Origin: Liolophura sinensis
Lineage: Eukaryota; Mollusca; Polyplacophora; Chitonida; Chitonidae
Direction of reading: 5' to 3'
Length of the DNA: 64,000 nucleotides
Assembly (NCBI RefSeq): GCF_032854445.1
Contig: NC_088307.1
Span: 3,656,001-3,720,000, forward strand
This document shows positions 1-11,581 of this stretch, in pieces. Both the position numbers and the translations under genes were made by a program. The number at the start of each line of letters is the position of its first letter. Position 1 is the first letter of the stretch. Below the pieces are notes generated by a model. The model did no database searches, was not told the origin of the DNA, and saw only the letters and a list, made by a program, of their open reading frames with translations.

Positions 1-165
1 AAAGTTTTGCGTAGAACATTTTTGCGTAATTTCAAAGTATTGTTCAATTTTATGTATTCTGGCATTTAATTACTCCTTCAGGTATCCGATGTGTTACTTG
101 AGCTGAACACTTTCTTCCTGTAGCAAGTTTATGCATGCATAAGCTGTTAATTCTGTATAAATCCC

Positions 166-167
<2 letters not shown>

Positions 168-244
<77 letters not shown>
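168..244. repeat. (AT)n microsatellite
   Basis: Uninterrupted AT dinucleotide run of about 75 bp, directly upstream of a TTTA-rich SINE tail. Likely polymorphic in length. Confidence 0.95.
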
Positions 245-247
<3 letters not shown>

Positions 248-261
248 TGTCTACTCTTGTT

Positions 262-266
262 AATAT

Positions 267-301
<35 letters not shown>

Positions 302-430
302 TTTTCACTGATGTTTTATGCAGGAAATACTCAGAAATATTTCACTTATACGACGTTCGCCAGCATTATGATGGGAGGACACTAAGCACAGTCCGGGGAG
401 ACTCACGACCATTCACAGGTTGCCACGCTA
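262..430 (-). mobile_element. tRNA-derived SINE, 5'-truncated copy
   Basis: The plus strand begins with (TTTA)n, then a diverged reverse complement of the window's SINE 3' domain (ATATTTCACTTATACGAC, CAGCATTATGATGGGAGGA, CACGACCATTCACAGG). It is one of about 17 copies of the same family here. The tRNA-like head is missing. Confidence 0.8.
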
Positions 431-647
431 CACCTTACCATTATATATATATATATAAGCCTGTACAATCTTCTTATTGGCATATTTCTGATGATTACAA
501 CATAGTGCTACGAAAAATTACTTCATTCGGAGTACTACTGACTCTGGTATTTAACCAGAAGCCATCCTGTAACTTTTATTGCAGCATTTTAAGGTTCTGT
601 CATACATAGTAATAATAAAAAAATGATTGCAGCAAAGTAGTACACAT

Positions 648-870
648 CGTCTCATTTCTAAGGGGAAATCTCTTGTAAGCGAACTTTGCCCTGACAGTAT
701 CACTGCCTGTCTTGTTAACACGGGCAGGCGGTTTGCTATAACCCTCCTTTCTCGCGATCACTCAAACCCGGCGCGTAAGAATTACGGCCCACGGGTCGAC
801 AATTATGACCAAGTCTAGCGCCCCGGGGCGTAATAATCACGCGCATGCGTGGTGTACGGAGCGAGACATT
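648..870 (+). repeat. GC-rich dispersed repeat, copy 1 of an inverted pair
   Basis: Matches the reverse complement of 5888-6145 over about 230 bp. Shared blocks include CGTCTCATTTCTA, CGTAAGAATTA and the palindromic core CCCCGGGGCGTAATAAT. No coding capacity is recognised. Its GC content contrasts with the AT-rich surroundings. Confidence 0.7.
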
Positions 871-2462
871 ACCATATATAGAACATAAAGAATAAATTGA
901 AGAACATAAAGAGCATGAAAAATCTTTAAATTCATAATACATTACCTCGATTTATGCTAGCAGGAGAGATTGGTGTGGATAGCATGGTGCGCAATGATAT
1001 TTTCCAATACAACTATATCGGACTGGTTCCGAGTGAATGACCTTTCCCCCAAGAATTCACTATAAAACTAGATAAAACTAGGCCGAGAATGACAGGTACA
1101 TGTGTTTCCAAATACTACAAGAAAAAATATTTAACATGGCATTATTCGTTGCAATCAAATCCATCAGAGTAACCAGAAATCAAAGATACATTTTTGAAAG
1201 TTGACTTTGAGAGGAGGAGTTCAGCACAGAACCTATATGTTTTTCATGAATGCAAACATCACAGATGTACGTACATGTATAAGATACAATAGGTCATCAG
1301 ACAAACTAATCTACATGCAAGAACTTTACCTATGTTGAAAAGACACGTGTTATATTTTTAAAATAGTTTGAATGAACAGCATATATTTATGCAGTCGTCT
1401 CTCCATACACATGTCCGCTAAACTTATAGTTCACACGCTGAATGTAACAAATATATCCCCAAACACTTCGATATCGACTGCAAGTTGTGTAAAATTGAAT
1501 CAGTTTAAGATCCAACGGATGTCTAAAGATCAAATCATAGTTTGTGCATAGTTTCCAGAAATACAAGAGATTTTTTTTCTGTCAACCTCAACAAAATTGC
1601 TGTGCAGTATATAAATTGACATTTGCAGAGATATTTATTAATAACGTGTATATTACATGTATTATAACAATTACTATATTCCCACAGCACTAGAGAAAAT
1701 TGAGAACAAACCGTACCTCATTTTGACATATCTTTAAGTGGGTTACGTTTGGGTAATAAAATTAATAATGAATATTTCAAGGTCGAGCGCTAAGTCATAT
1801 TACCATAACGCCCTGCCATCATATTCACAAAATATTACACATTTCAACATATCCTAGTGGTGCATGGGTGAGCGTAATTCTGCGATTCATGCAGGCCATG
1901 CTTATGTCACGTCAATGAAATGCGCCGAGCTAAAATCTTATTCCCATAAGATGAAACCAAACATTCCCATTTCTGTAAGGAAAACAGGACACCTGAGACA
2001 CAAATTGCTAAAACTGTGCGGTATAATTTGATGCCATAATTGGTTTACAGCTTCTACCATTAAGAAGTCCATACGTCCAACACGTCCATACCATGTAATG
2101 AGTAAATAATGGGGATCTGAAAGGCAGAGGGCAATACAACTTATCTCCTCCCTTGACAAGAGTTCACTCGTGGACTCGTCGTAAATTTCAATCTTGTTTA
2201 CATTAGCGCCAGGATTAAGGTTATGGTCTGGTGTTCGGCATCTAGGGAGGCGATCAGCTTTCAGGCGATCCCTCTGTTCACATCAGAAATATATCCATAC
2301 AAAAACAATTGTATAGTTAAAATGAAACATTTAACATTTATGTTATTATGATTGTGCATTTTTTATGAGAAACAATGTCACATGTAGAGCTTCGCAAAAT
2401 GTCTCCTCCTTATTAAGTACGCTGCGCTGTATTAATATTAATCAGAGTTCTTATTCCTGCAG
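871..2462. other. no gene recognised
   Basis: AT-rich sequence with only short ORFs and no convincing motifs. The interval 1938-2159 carries a 73-codon minus-strand ORF without splice signals or recognisable similarity, so I do not call it. If the exon at 2463 is real, this interval is probably intron of the same plus-strand gene. Confidence 0.5.
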
Positions 2463-2615
2463 TCTATTGACTCAGCAGGCAAAACTTCCAAGAAAGCAAT
2501 TCCGAAGTCATTCATACACTTCTGCAAAGATATCCAGATTTGGCGTGAAAACATCGAAGTGTCCGTTGACGTGTATGTGAACTGCCAAAGGCTGACTGAT
2601 CCACAGTCAAAATAA
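2463..2615 (+). CDS. putative terminal exon of an unidentified gene
   Basis: A strong 3' splice site (TTCTTATTCCTGCAG, AG at 2461-2462) opens a 50-codon frame that ends in TAA at 2613-2615. The stop overlaps a canonical AATAAA polyadenylation signal at 2611-2616. The encoded C-terminus looks protein-like, with clusters such as KAIPKSFIHFCKDIQIW followed by a segment rich in Val, Asp and Asn, and it ends in DPQSK. I do not recognise the family. Upstream exons are not identified and may lie before the window. The argument rests on the acceptor, stop and poly(A) signal together, plus the amino-acid composition. Chance is possible for 50 codons. Confidence 0.5.
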   Translation, partial: SIDSAGKTSKKAIPKSFIHFCKDIQIWRENIEVSVDVYVNCQRLTDPQSK

Positions 2616-2616
2616 A
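2611..2616 (+). terminator. AATAAA polyadenylation signal
   Basis: Canonical hexamer overlapping the stop codon of the putative exon at 2463-2615. The mRNA would have a very short 3' UTR. Confidence 0.4.
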
Positions 2617-2619
2617 TTG

Positions 2620-4726
2620 TGGAGAGCCACAAACAGCAGATAATGTCTGAGCTTCACTATCTGCGCAAGTCTAGCAAACCAGCAACAGACCATTGCGTGG
2701 TGTCTCCTCAGGGCGCAACAGGAGAAGAGCAAGAATTGGGATTACCTCTGTCGATTCTGTCGAGCTTTATACGTTAATGCCTCTATAGTAAACTTTCTCA
2801 ATAAATCTCTTACGTCCGGTGTGAAGACGCAATGACTGACAGGCTGTTTCAACAAGGCAGAAATTATTGTAAATTAACATCCACAAAGGAAACTAATGTG
2901 AAAAATTATTTCTGTCTATATATAGGTTCATCCAGAAATAATTTCAGGTCTGTTTCTTGAATAAGCTGGAACCGTTGGCCACGGAGGCCATTTTCAGTTG
3001 GTTACCCACACAGCCTGTCTTGCAGTTGTGGTCACGTAATTCGAACAATACAACTTCCGAGCCGAGCGACCTCGGTCGCGTTCTTCTTCAGTAAGCTCGT
3101 CGATATCGAACCAACAATGTAAAAACAGTTGATACTCTACATTATCATTTCTGAGTGGTTTGAGACGCGATTTATTTAGTAAGTGTTCTTGATGGGTGTG
3201 CATGCAGTAGTTTATGATGAACGTTGGAACATGTTACATGGTTCAGTTTACCCGCCCCTTGTAGCCGACCCTTGGGTAATCCTGTCTATATACTTAGCCG
3301 GTCTGTCATTCTGGCCTCGTTTGCGTGCTAATGTTTTGTTCTGTAAACTGCATTTCGGACACTTTTCTGTAGGGTTATCTCCATAGAGGATCAATCCGTA
3401 AAAATAGTTTCCAAGTTCTGGCTTTCGTTCTAACTAGGTGACAGAAATTTTAGTACCATATGGGTCCATACTAATTTCTCAAGGTACTGAAACAATCTAA
3501 ACTTTGGAACGTCTAATATGGGTGGCCAAAATTAAGTTCTATCCAAGCTTACATCAGGTCATGTCATGTATGTGTATGTGAGATTAATCTAACATGGGCG
3601 AGATTGTCTATATTCGCCTAATAGGTAACATATGGGTAGGCCCTATTAATTGTGGTTAACAGTGTATGAGTGTTCTTTATTAAGGTATACCAATATGCAC
3701 ATAATGTACACCTATTCGCGTGGGAGACATTGATTATGTTTTACTTAGGTCCAGTTATATACTCTGCCCATGTACGCGTGTCTTTTGTAGATTCATAATG
3801 ACGGATATTTTCATGGTTATGGGTGATTTTGTTTCTTGTTTTGTTTTTGAGTGGTTTAGTCTAATTTGGTATAGGTCACAATCAGTGTAGTTATAGTATA
3901 TGGGGATGCATTATGTATCATTATAATCCATCAGGTGAATTGTGGAGTCAGCCTAATGGTTTTCATTAATACTTGCAAGTCCAGTGTATTTTAAATATAA
4001 GATTGCCTTTGTGTATGAAAAATATAAGAAATGGAAATAACAACCTCAACTGATTTGTCGTAGCAAATTGTTTTCATCGTCTAGATGTACCAGCTATACC
4101 ACTGGACCAGTTTTATTTGTACAGAAGTGTCAAGAACGTGAACAAACAGATATTTCGTTGTATTTTTCGTCAGAGTTGGTACATTTAATGGAGCTATAAT
4201 GGATATGTTGTGTTGAACATATATGCCAATGGCTTTGCGCACACCATTTAATAGAATGTAGCCATAAAACTACAGCCTTCATCATCAATCTACATAGAGA
4301 TTCAGAGATTTGCATTGTCCTCATGCCCTAGAATATCAACCATATACTACACAGCAATGGCAGGACATCTTTGGTTCAAATGGTTCGGATCTGTATGGTG
4401 GTGTTCAGTGCCGTGTGGGCTGTTTCATGTCAGCACTTTGTAGGCGCCGCATGGTGCAGCGCAGTCTAGAACCATGCAGTACTACATATCGCTGAGCCTT
4501 GCCACATCTGCTCACTTCTGTTGTTGTGAGATAAGAGTTGAACACTGCACTACATTATAAGAAACTATTCAAACCTGCTGTCACCCTGATACATAGATTT
4601 GGTTTTAAACTGAATACTTTCCTAAAATTGAAATCTTGTACACAAATTTAACCATACTAATTCCAAAATGGTGGCAGTGGTGGAGGTGTGAAAACGTTCA
4701 GAATGCTAGGTTAAGCCTTCTGCTGT
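2620..4726. other. no gene recognised
   Basis: Short ORFs only. No splice-flanked reading frame, tRNA or repeat unit was recognised. Confidence 0.5.
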
Positions 4727-4730
4727 TTAA

Positions 4731-5246
4731 AGGAGAAGAAAATTTAAATATCAATCAAATTCCATTGAAAAGAGTATGCTTTTCCTCGCGGGTGCATGCC
4801 ATAAAAATTCTAATATGTACATCAACTTGACAAATTATAAATAAAGTCAGAGCAAAAATCCGCTGAGGGCGACTCCATTTTGCCTGAGTCCTTAAGTCTT
4901 CCGTGTTAGGAGGAGAAATGCCCTCGGAAACCAACGAAGTGCAGTTCGTACATTTCCGGTAGAACTCTTTTTCCCAGAAGGTAGCGAACAGTACAGTTCG
5001 TTTTCCGCTTGACAATAGGGAAACCGGAATGCTGGACGGTTGAGAGGCAACACGACCCCAGCATAAATTACAGGGTGTTAAAGATGGAGGACGCAATGAA
5101 CTCAGCGATTTATGCCAGCTTTGCCGTATTCAGGCTTTACCTGTATTGCGAGGGAAAATCGCAAAATTATGCAGCAGGTACCACCAGGAAGAAGAAAATG
5201 TGCTGTTTTCAGCCTATACTGCCATGTTTTTAGGTTTTCTTCTCCT
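4731..5246 (+). mobile_element. MITE with TTAA target-site duplication, copy 1
   Basis: Terminal inverted repeats AGGAGAAGAAAA / TTTTCTTCTCCT are flanked on both sides by TTAA (4727-4730 and 5247-5250). A second copy with the same ends and flanks lies at 20865-21420. TTAA duplication is typical of piggyBac and Kolobok superfamilies, so this is probably a non-autonomous derivative of one of them. No transposase is encoded. It lacks an internal segment that copy 2 retains. Confidence 0.8.
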
Positions 5247-5887
5247 TTAAGAAATTTAACGGTTTATATAAGGAGACAGTGCAGTAATGTACCATTATCT
5301 TACGTCAAACAACAATTCTTTTGTGTATATAAGGCATTTTATGTTTAAAGTCTTTTATTCTAACATTATGTACCTTCCATGTAGTCATTACTCGATTTAA
5401 CAGTTTTGAGGTGTGGGCAATCACATTTCACGATATTTAACACAATTTATCAGCTTCACACTTATAGAGAGTGTTGACATTCTGACACTTGCGTTTATAT
5501 CGCAAGGATTATAGAATCAACCTGAACGGAAATGTTACCGCACTTAAATTAAAATTATGTACTGAACAGTGTAACAACGACAACATGATTGACCGAGCCG
5601 TTCACATGTGTCTGTGTGAGTGTAAATTCTTTGCTTATCTAAAACGATATTACGTTACCGGCAATAGCCCAGAACACAGTCTTATTCACTGCGCGCGGAA
5701 TTCATTGAAGGACAGGCCCTAATTGGCCAGCAATGTAGGCTACCGGTTATGCTTTTCCACCTGTAGAAGGTGTATATTTAACATCTACGAGATAAATTCA
5801 AGACCCTGCATGATGAATACAATAAGACAAGGCTTATTCAATCTACTATGGTTCAAACATTATCGGTGTATCATATTGGATCACTGG
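5247..5887. other. no gene recognised
   Basis: Only short ORFs, including one of 77 codons at 5489-5722 with no recognisable features. Confidence 0.45.
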
Positions 5888-6145
5888 GCGTAATCCTTAT
5901 ATCACGCGCTGTACACTACGCATGCTAGTAATTATTACGCCCCGGGACGCTATGCCTGGTCATAATTTGAATTGTCGTCCCGCACCAGCCCGGGCCATAA
6001 TTCTTACGTGCCGGGTCTGAGAGACCGCGGCAGAGTGGGGTTGTAGCAAACCCTATGTCCGGTTTAACAAGACAAACAGTGTAACCCGGTAACCGCAAAA
6101 TTCATTTATATAGGATTTCCGCCTAGAAATGAGACGGTGTTAGTA
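5888..6145 (-). repeat. GC-rich dispersed repeat, copy 2 of an inverted pair
   Basis: Reverse-complement counterpart of 648-870, about 5 kb away. The central ATTATTACGCCCCGGGACG block and flanking CGTAAGAATTATGGCCC-type block (reverse strand) are conserved with diverged spacers. Confidence 0.7.
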
Positions 6146-6379
6146 TTGAGATTTTAGTATATTTGAAACTGTGTCATAATCGTAAAAACTTTTATGTTTT
6201 AATGTCATCTTTATTTGTAAAGACCATTTGCTGATGTACCCAAGCAAATTAAGACGTATAAAAGCCTGTCCATTGGCACCAAACCATCTTATTCGATAAG
6301 GGGTGAAAAATGGAAAACAAATGATTAAATCAGTGTAATAATGCTCTTAGAGTCATCAGATAGTTTGAGAAATATGTGT

Positions 6380-7540
6380 TTGCTAACTTGTCGTTCTTTT
6401 ACATACAGGGTTTATAGGAGAAATGTGCACGCCAAATTTGTCAGTGTGTCTTCATATATTGTTTAGGATAAAAATATGTGGAACACTTGACCGGAATTCT
6501 AGTGTTAAGGGGAAACATGAGCAAGAAATATTTAACAATCTTTTTATATTTACAGATTCAGGTGAAATATTTGTTTAACAAATTTGTAATTCTGTTTTCA
6601 AATATACATGTACACAGTTCACGAGAAACATGTAGTTGTCATTTTGTCTTTTACTTAGTACAAAAAATATGTGTAACAAACATATAATTCTGTCTTAAAC
6701 GAAGTGTTTAGGAGAATGTTTGACAAATTTGTAGTTCTGTATCTTATACCGAGAGTTACGCATATAACTCGTTGTATAAGATAGAATAAGGAGAAATATA
6801 TGCAGCAAATTGCAATTTTGCTGTTTACAAAGATTTTAGGTGCAAAAGGAGTACAAAACTTATCATTCTATCTATTTATTTCTATGTTTAGACGACATAT
6901 CTGTGACAAATTTGTTATTCTGTCTTATAGAGATTTCTTTGTGAGCAATATATTTTCAAATTATAATTTGTAACTCAATTCTTAATATATTTTAGAGGTT
7001 TGTAAGGAAATAGAACTGATGTGATATATTTGTAATTCAGCCTTTTATTTAGTGAAGTTATGAGATATATATGGGACTGTTATGTCAGGCCGTCTTTTAC
7101 ATCGAATTTCCGTAAAACATGATGTTTGACAATTTATGGTTCTGTTTTTACATCAGATTTAGGTGTAGAGTTTGTGACCCTTTTTTCACTCTGTCTTTTG
7201 TTCATACATATAGTTGGAGAGAAAATACCTGTGCAAAATGTGTCATTTCGTATTTTACACAGAGTTTATGATAAATGCTCTTTAAAATGACTGTGTATGA
7301 GTAGTACGCAATAACAGAGTGCGTGAAACAAATTTGTCATTTTGTGTTTTACATATATAGAGTTTACAACAAAGGTGAGTTACGAACTTTTGATACCTAG
7401 AGTTTACAATACATTTGTGTTTCAAATTTGCCGGTTAAAACAGAGTTTACAATAACTGTGTTACAAATTTGTCATTTTATATTCTTCGTGTATATAAATG
7501 AAACATATCTTGCAATAACAATAGGTGAAGAAGCGTTTAA
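6380..7540 (+). repeat. diverged minisatellite with ACAAATTTGT palindromes
   Basis: Repeated degenerate units of roughly 45-80 bp, each with (T)ACAAATTTGTCATT or a variant, then a TCTTTTACAT-like block and GTTTACAATAAATGTGTT. Related arrays lie at 18735-19070 and 19500-19870, and a reverse-complement fragment at about 37990-38075. Units are strongly diverged, so the array is old. Confidence 0.65.
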
Positions 7541-7661
7541 TACTATTTGGTTTATAATATCATTGAATATGGCATATAGATATAATAATCATTTTCGCTT
7601 TTTGCTGAAGGTTTAGGATCCATGTTCCCGGCCCTGACCTGTTGCTCAGAGAACAATACTT

Positions 7662-7765
7662 CCGTAAATGTGTGTGTGTGTATTGGGTGGGTATGCTATG
7701 TGTGTGTATTGGGTGGGTTTGCCATGTGTGTGTATTGGGTGAGTGTAATGGTGGGTGGGTGGTTG
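7662..7765 (+). repeat. short GTGTGTGTATTGGGTGGG repeat
   Basis: About three imperfect tandem units of a GT-rich ~30-bp sequence. Long ORFs across it on both strands are spurious. Confidence 0.8.
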
Positions 7766-7974
7766 ACATGATTTACATTATACAACATCAGCTAATGTGT
7801 ATTACTTTTTACTATGCATGTCTTATTAATTAGTTATATAAGATATGTATTCATTTTTTTTCATTGTTGTTTCATCCCACATTTAATAATATTTGATGAC
7901 CGCCAAATTTACCAGTTGAGGAAATTGGGTGGAGGAAAATGGGTGGAGGAAACAGGATAGGTCCTGGAGGTGAT

Positions 7975-9875
7975 CAGTGACCATCTTCGCCAGGTGGCTG
8001 ACAAACCCTCGTATTTATAGCCAACATAAAGTCATCCACTAAAGTTGAACTAATTAATAAATTAGTATTCCAGAATGTTCTAAAAAATATTTTTAAATAT
8101 TCTACACCGCTTATTAACAAGATAAATAGCAAACAATTATCAGTACCCAGCCACTCCTTTGGTGACGCCATGTTATCTAAAGTGACTTCAGAAAACCAAG
8201 GAGCTCTCCCATACCATCGGTATTTAACAATGTGACATTGAGAAGATACGAACAAAAACACCTGATGCCTAACCAAAGAGTAGCAGCTCTGTTCCGTGTT
8301 CAAAGGGCCGATGTTTCTTTTAGTTTGGCGCTCGGCCAGATCGATGTTGGTGGACACAAGCGCCGTGTTTCAGCGGTCCTGCTCGTCTCCGTCCTGCATG
8401 GTTGTAAGCATTTGACCTATGTGGCTGTACCGACTTAGAGAATTTTCCGAAAATAGCAAGACTTTCTGATTGATAAGTGACCCTTTCATTCAAATTTTGA
8501 CAAATATTTTCGTAAGAAATCAGACTTTGCTGAGCAAAAATGATATTAAGTCACGGCTTTTTTTCCTTCAAGCAGTGACTCTCCCGAGGCGTTTTTTTTT
8601 TTTTGCGACTTCAGAGAATTTCCGAAAATAGCAGGACTTTCTGATTGATAACTGACCCTTTCATTCAGGTTTTGACAACATACTTTCGTAAGAAATCAGA
8701 CTTTGCTGAGCAAAAATAATGTAAAGTCACGTTTTTTTTTCTTCAAGCAGTGACTCTCCCGAGGCGGGTTTTTTTGCGAGCTCACCCTGACAAGTTAGGC
8801 CAACTGCTGCCTCCTGCCCAGCATGTACGCATTGTGACACGGACAGCCGTTCTCTTTTCCCTGCTCATAACTGTGTGGTCCAAAAGGCATCAATCCAATC
8901 CAATCCAAACTATTGCATCGATATTTGTTTATCCACTATAAGAAACCACACTCACAGTCGAGAGCGAATAAATTTTTTGACGCGACTGCCAATTGTCGCG
9001 TTATGCTTTCAGCGCTAGGGATTGGCCAAGTTTATAAGGGCTTCTAGAACATGGCTACTCGAAGTAAACTGTCCGTCAATGACATATCCCCAGTGCTGAA
9101 CTTCATCTTCTCGGCTGTCGAAACTTTATAGAATTTTTCACATATTTTTCTGTGATCCTATATCATTTTCTCTATGTACATGTAGTGGCAGCCCTTCTGT
9201 TCAGTTTAAGACCTCATGAAACCGGACAAGCGAAACTATATTGGCCAAGCGTTAGTGCTGCGATCGAATGGACGCCATTTAAATCCCCCAGTCAACGAGA
9301 GCCGTGCTTCGTTCTTAGCAGCATTACCATCATATATATGCATGTAACATAAATGTGTGACGAGCGCAAACATATACGTTAATCACCGTCGTAAACTCAT
9401 GGCTCGTGTATTTACTCATTTCACAATCATTCCTTTTTTATTACCTATATAGCGTGCCACATTTATATTTTTATTTACTTCACTTGTTTTTAACGCTGTG
9501 CTCAAACATTTTCACCTATTCGACCGTTGTTAGGTTCATTGGTGCAGGAGGAAAGCAGAAGAATATCTTTAAAAATAATAAATATCCTTACCTAAAGTTG
9601 GAGTCAAAATACCGAGAGCTGGATTACAACACAACTATACCGCCTGTTGTAAACTTAAATCTAAATATGTTTTACCTGATTTCAGCAAAATTCTTCCAAA
9701 TCTCACCCTTCGGTCCAGAGTGCTTACATATCTGTCATGTTATTCGATGTCTGCTAGGTTAATAGTCTATGGTGAGAAATGAAACTGAAAGCATTTCCTA
9801 ACAGTCAGTACTCAGAAATGATCCCGAACATACTTACCACTCTTGTCTCTGGAGTATGGGGGTTCCAGCTTGTCA
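7975..9875 (+). repeat. composite dispersed repeat, copy A, left part
   Basis: About 7975-9330 is homologous to 52790-54260 (copy C), 9030-9330 to 27556-27885 (copy B), and 9380-9830 to 34775-35290 (copy B). The continuation of copy A lies beyond the Gypsy insertion at 17952. It contains a conserved mini-ORF starting at 9051 (ATGGCTACTC) preceded by ATTGGCC and TTTATAAGGG. No protein family is recognised. It is probably an old non-autonomous mobile element or a duplicated genomic segment. Confidence 0.75.
8439..8768 (+). repeat. ~165-bp tandem duplication inside composite repeat copy A
   Basis: Two adjacent copies of a block running from AGAGAATTTTCCGAAAATAG-like sequence to CAAGCAGTGACTCTCCCGAG, each ending in a long T run. 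Copy C of the repeat (53640-53810) has only one copy of this block. Confidence 0.8.
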
Positions 9876-9986
9876 TGTAATAACACCGAACCACGAGCTA
9901 GGCGAAGCTGGAGAGCACATGCGCTCAGCATTTATTACATACGGCGTGCGTAGTGTATCATTTGACTATCTATGACGTACATCACA
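9876..9986 (-). repeat. 3' LTR of the Gypsy element
   Basis: Aligns with 17834-17951 (shared ACCGAACCACGAG, TAGGCGAAGCTGGAG, CGCTCAGCATTTATTACATA, GCGTGCGTAGTGTATCA). On the minus strand it starts TGTGATG and ends TTACA, i.e. TG...CA. It is only about 111 bp. A clear target duplication is not seen and the outer edge may be off by a few bases. Confidence 0.85.
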
Positions 9987-9998
9987 TCCCCCTTTTAC
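9987..9998 (-). other. polypurine tract of the Gypsy element
   Basis: On the minus strand AGTAAAAGGGGGA lies directly before the TGTGATG start of the 3' LTR. This is the expected plus-strand priming site. Confidence 0.75.
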
Positions 9999-10429
9999 TG
10001 AAAACATCAGAAATAAGAATGCAGTATTTAACACATTAATGTCAATGAACTTTAACCAATTACATTTAAAGGGTTATTGTTATAAAAGCAGCACAATACT
10101 TAATGTATAAGAAATCATGATGCATGTTCACTTAATAAGAACTTTCAATGTTTCAATATACATCTGAAACACCCAACTTAAAACTTCAATTACCTTCAAG
10201 ACAATAAAATCAAATAAAACATTTCAGTTAATACAATACATGATCAATCACAATTCTGTTTTCTCCCATACAATTGTATTATCAATTCAGTATGTAAACT
10301 AAAACATAATAAAGCACAAATACATGTACACAGTTATAATCAATCTCAATCTGATTTGATAAAAATCAAAATTTATCAAATTACATCAATATTTATCAAT
10401 ACATCAATAACATCAGTTCATGTATCTCT

Positions 10430-11035
10430 CTAACGCATTGGTATTCTGACTTGACGACCGCTGCGTTTGTCATTTCTGATTTGGATACACATTTTGCTAT
10501 CTTGTACCTGGACTTGTTTACTTTGAACCTGAGTTCTTATCGGTCTAGGTATTTTACTTGGTGTTTTAACACTTCTATTTACAGGAATGCACATGTCCTC
10601 TATTAGTTCAAAATACTCATCAGGATTGTGTGCACTTGTCAAATACTCAGATGCCACTTCTGGTGATTCTCTAATTACCTGTCAGTTTCGCCTTAGCTCA
10701 GAACCTGATTCTACTTTCACAACATAGAACCTTGGCTTTTCAGATTTTGATTGAACAATACCAGGTTGCCATTTTCTGGGGGATTTTTTTCCACATCTGA
10801 CTAACACTATCTCCCTTTGCCTAACAAGTCATTTGCCTTGTACCTTTATCAAAGTACCTTTTCTGAGATTGTTGGTTCTGATTTAAAGACATTTTCACCT
10901 GTCCACTATCTGGTGGTTTTGGCTTTAACATTGAGGATTTCATTGGTAACTGTGTGTTTAACCTGCGGCCCATTAACAACTGCGAAAGCGAATAACCCAT
11001 CCCTTCTAATGGCGTTTTCTACACACTAACAAAGC
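10430..11035 (-). pseudogene. Gypsy pol C-terminal tail, degenerate
   Basis: The last open part (10430-10657) encodes a basic tail ending in a KRSGRQVRIP motif, the kind of sequence found at the C-terminus of K02A2.6-like pol. Upstream, frames shift repeatedly; the conserved linker after the integrase core is recognisable only by switching frames around 10900-11030. No chromodomain is evident. Confidence 0.65.
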
Positions 11036-11066
11036 CTAACATGGATCGCCTGACCTTTTGATCAAG

Positions 11067-11581
11067 TTTATTTTACCGTCTGAACCATGCGTTGACCGTT
11101 TGAGTGAGGATATATGGGGCTGCTTAAATTTTGTGTGCGTAAATTCCCAAGTCGCGGAAAACTTTCTAAACTCTGCGCTTGCGTATTGTGAACCATTGTC
11201 CGAAACAACTTTTCTAGGTATCCCGTGTGGTGAAAAGATCGATTTCCGTGCATTAATAACTGTTTGCACTCGTGTGTCTTTTCTCAAACCATACACCTCT
11301 GGAAATTTTGAATAGTAATCTACTACTATCAGGTAATGCTGACCTTGATATTCAACAAGATCTGAGTCCACTTTTACCCATGGAGCATCTGGAATATCAT
11401 GACTTATCATGGGCTCCCTACTTTGCTGTTTACGGTTTTCGTTGCGCTTTCTACACTTTTGAACTACTTCCTCAATTCTTCTGTTCATTCCTGGCCAATA
11501 TATCGCTTCTCTTGCTCTCTTGTAACATTTTACCACATCCAAGTGTGATTCATGAACTTTCTCTAACATTTCCTTTCTCAT
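11067..11581 (-). pseudogene. Gypsy integrase domain, broken
   Basis: The ORF starts with an HHCC-type zinc-binding region (HESHLDVVKCYKRA, IYWPGMNRRI, then a single Cys where a C-x-x-C is expected). The core follows, with D in WVKVDSDL and D in VSDNGSQY. After that the frame is lost. In the next frame the segment around SNGQ runs directly into RMVQTVK without the acidic residue normally found there, so the third catalytic residue appears deleted. Inactive. Confidence 0.85.

Noticed and set aside
1938-2159. 73-codon minus-strand ORF
   Set aside because: No splice sites, start context or recognisable composition.
7974-8357. 127-codon minus-strand ORF with a partial counterpart at 52747-52950
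   Set aside because: The shared part is only about 50 codons with mainly non-synonymous differences, and it lies in a dispersed repeat. No family recognised.
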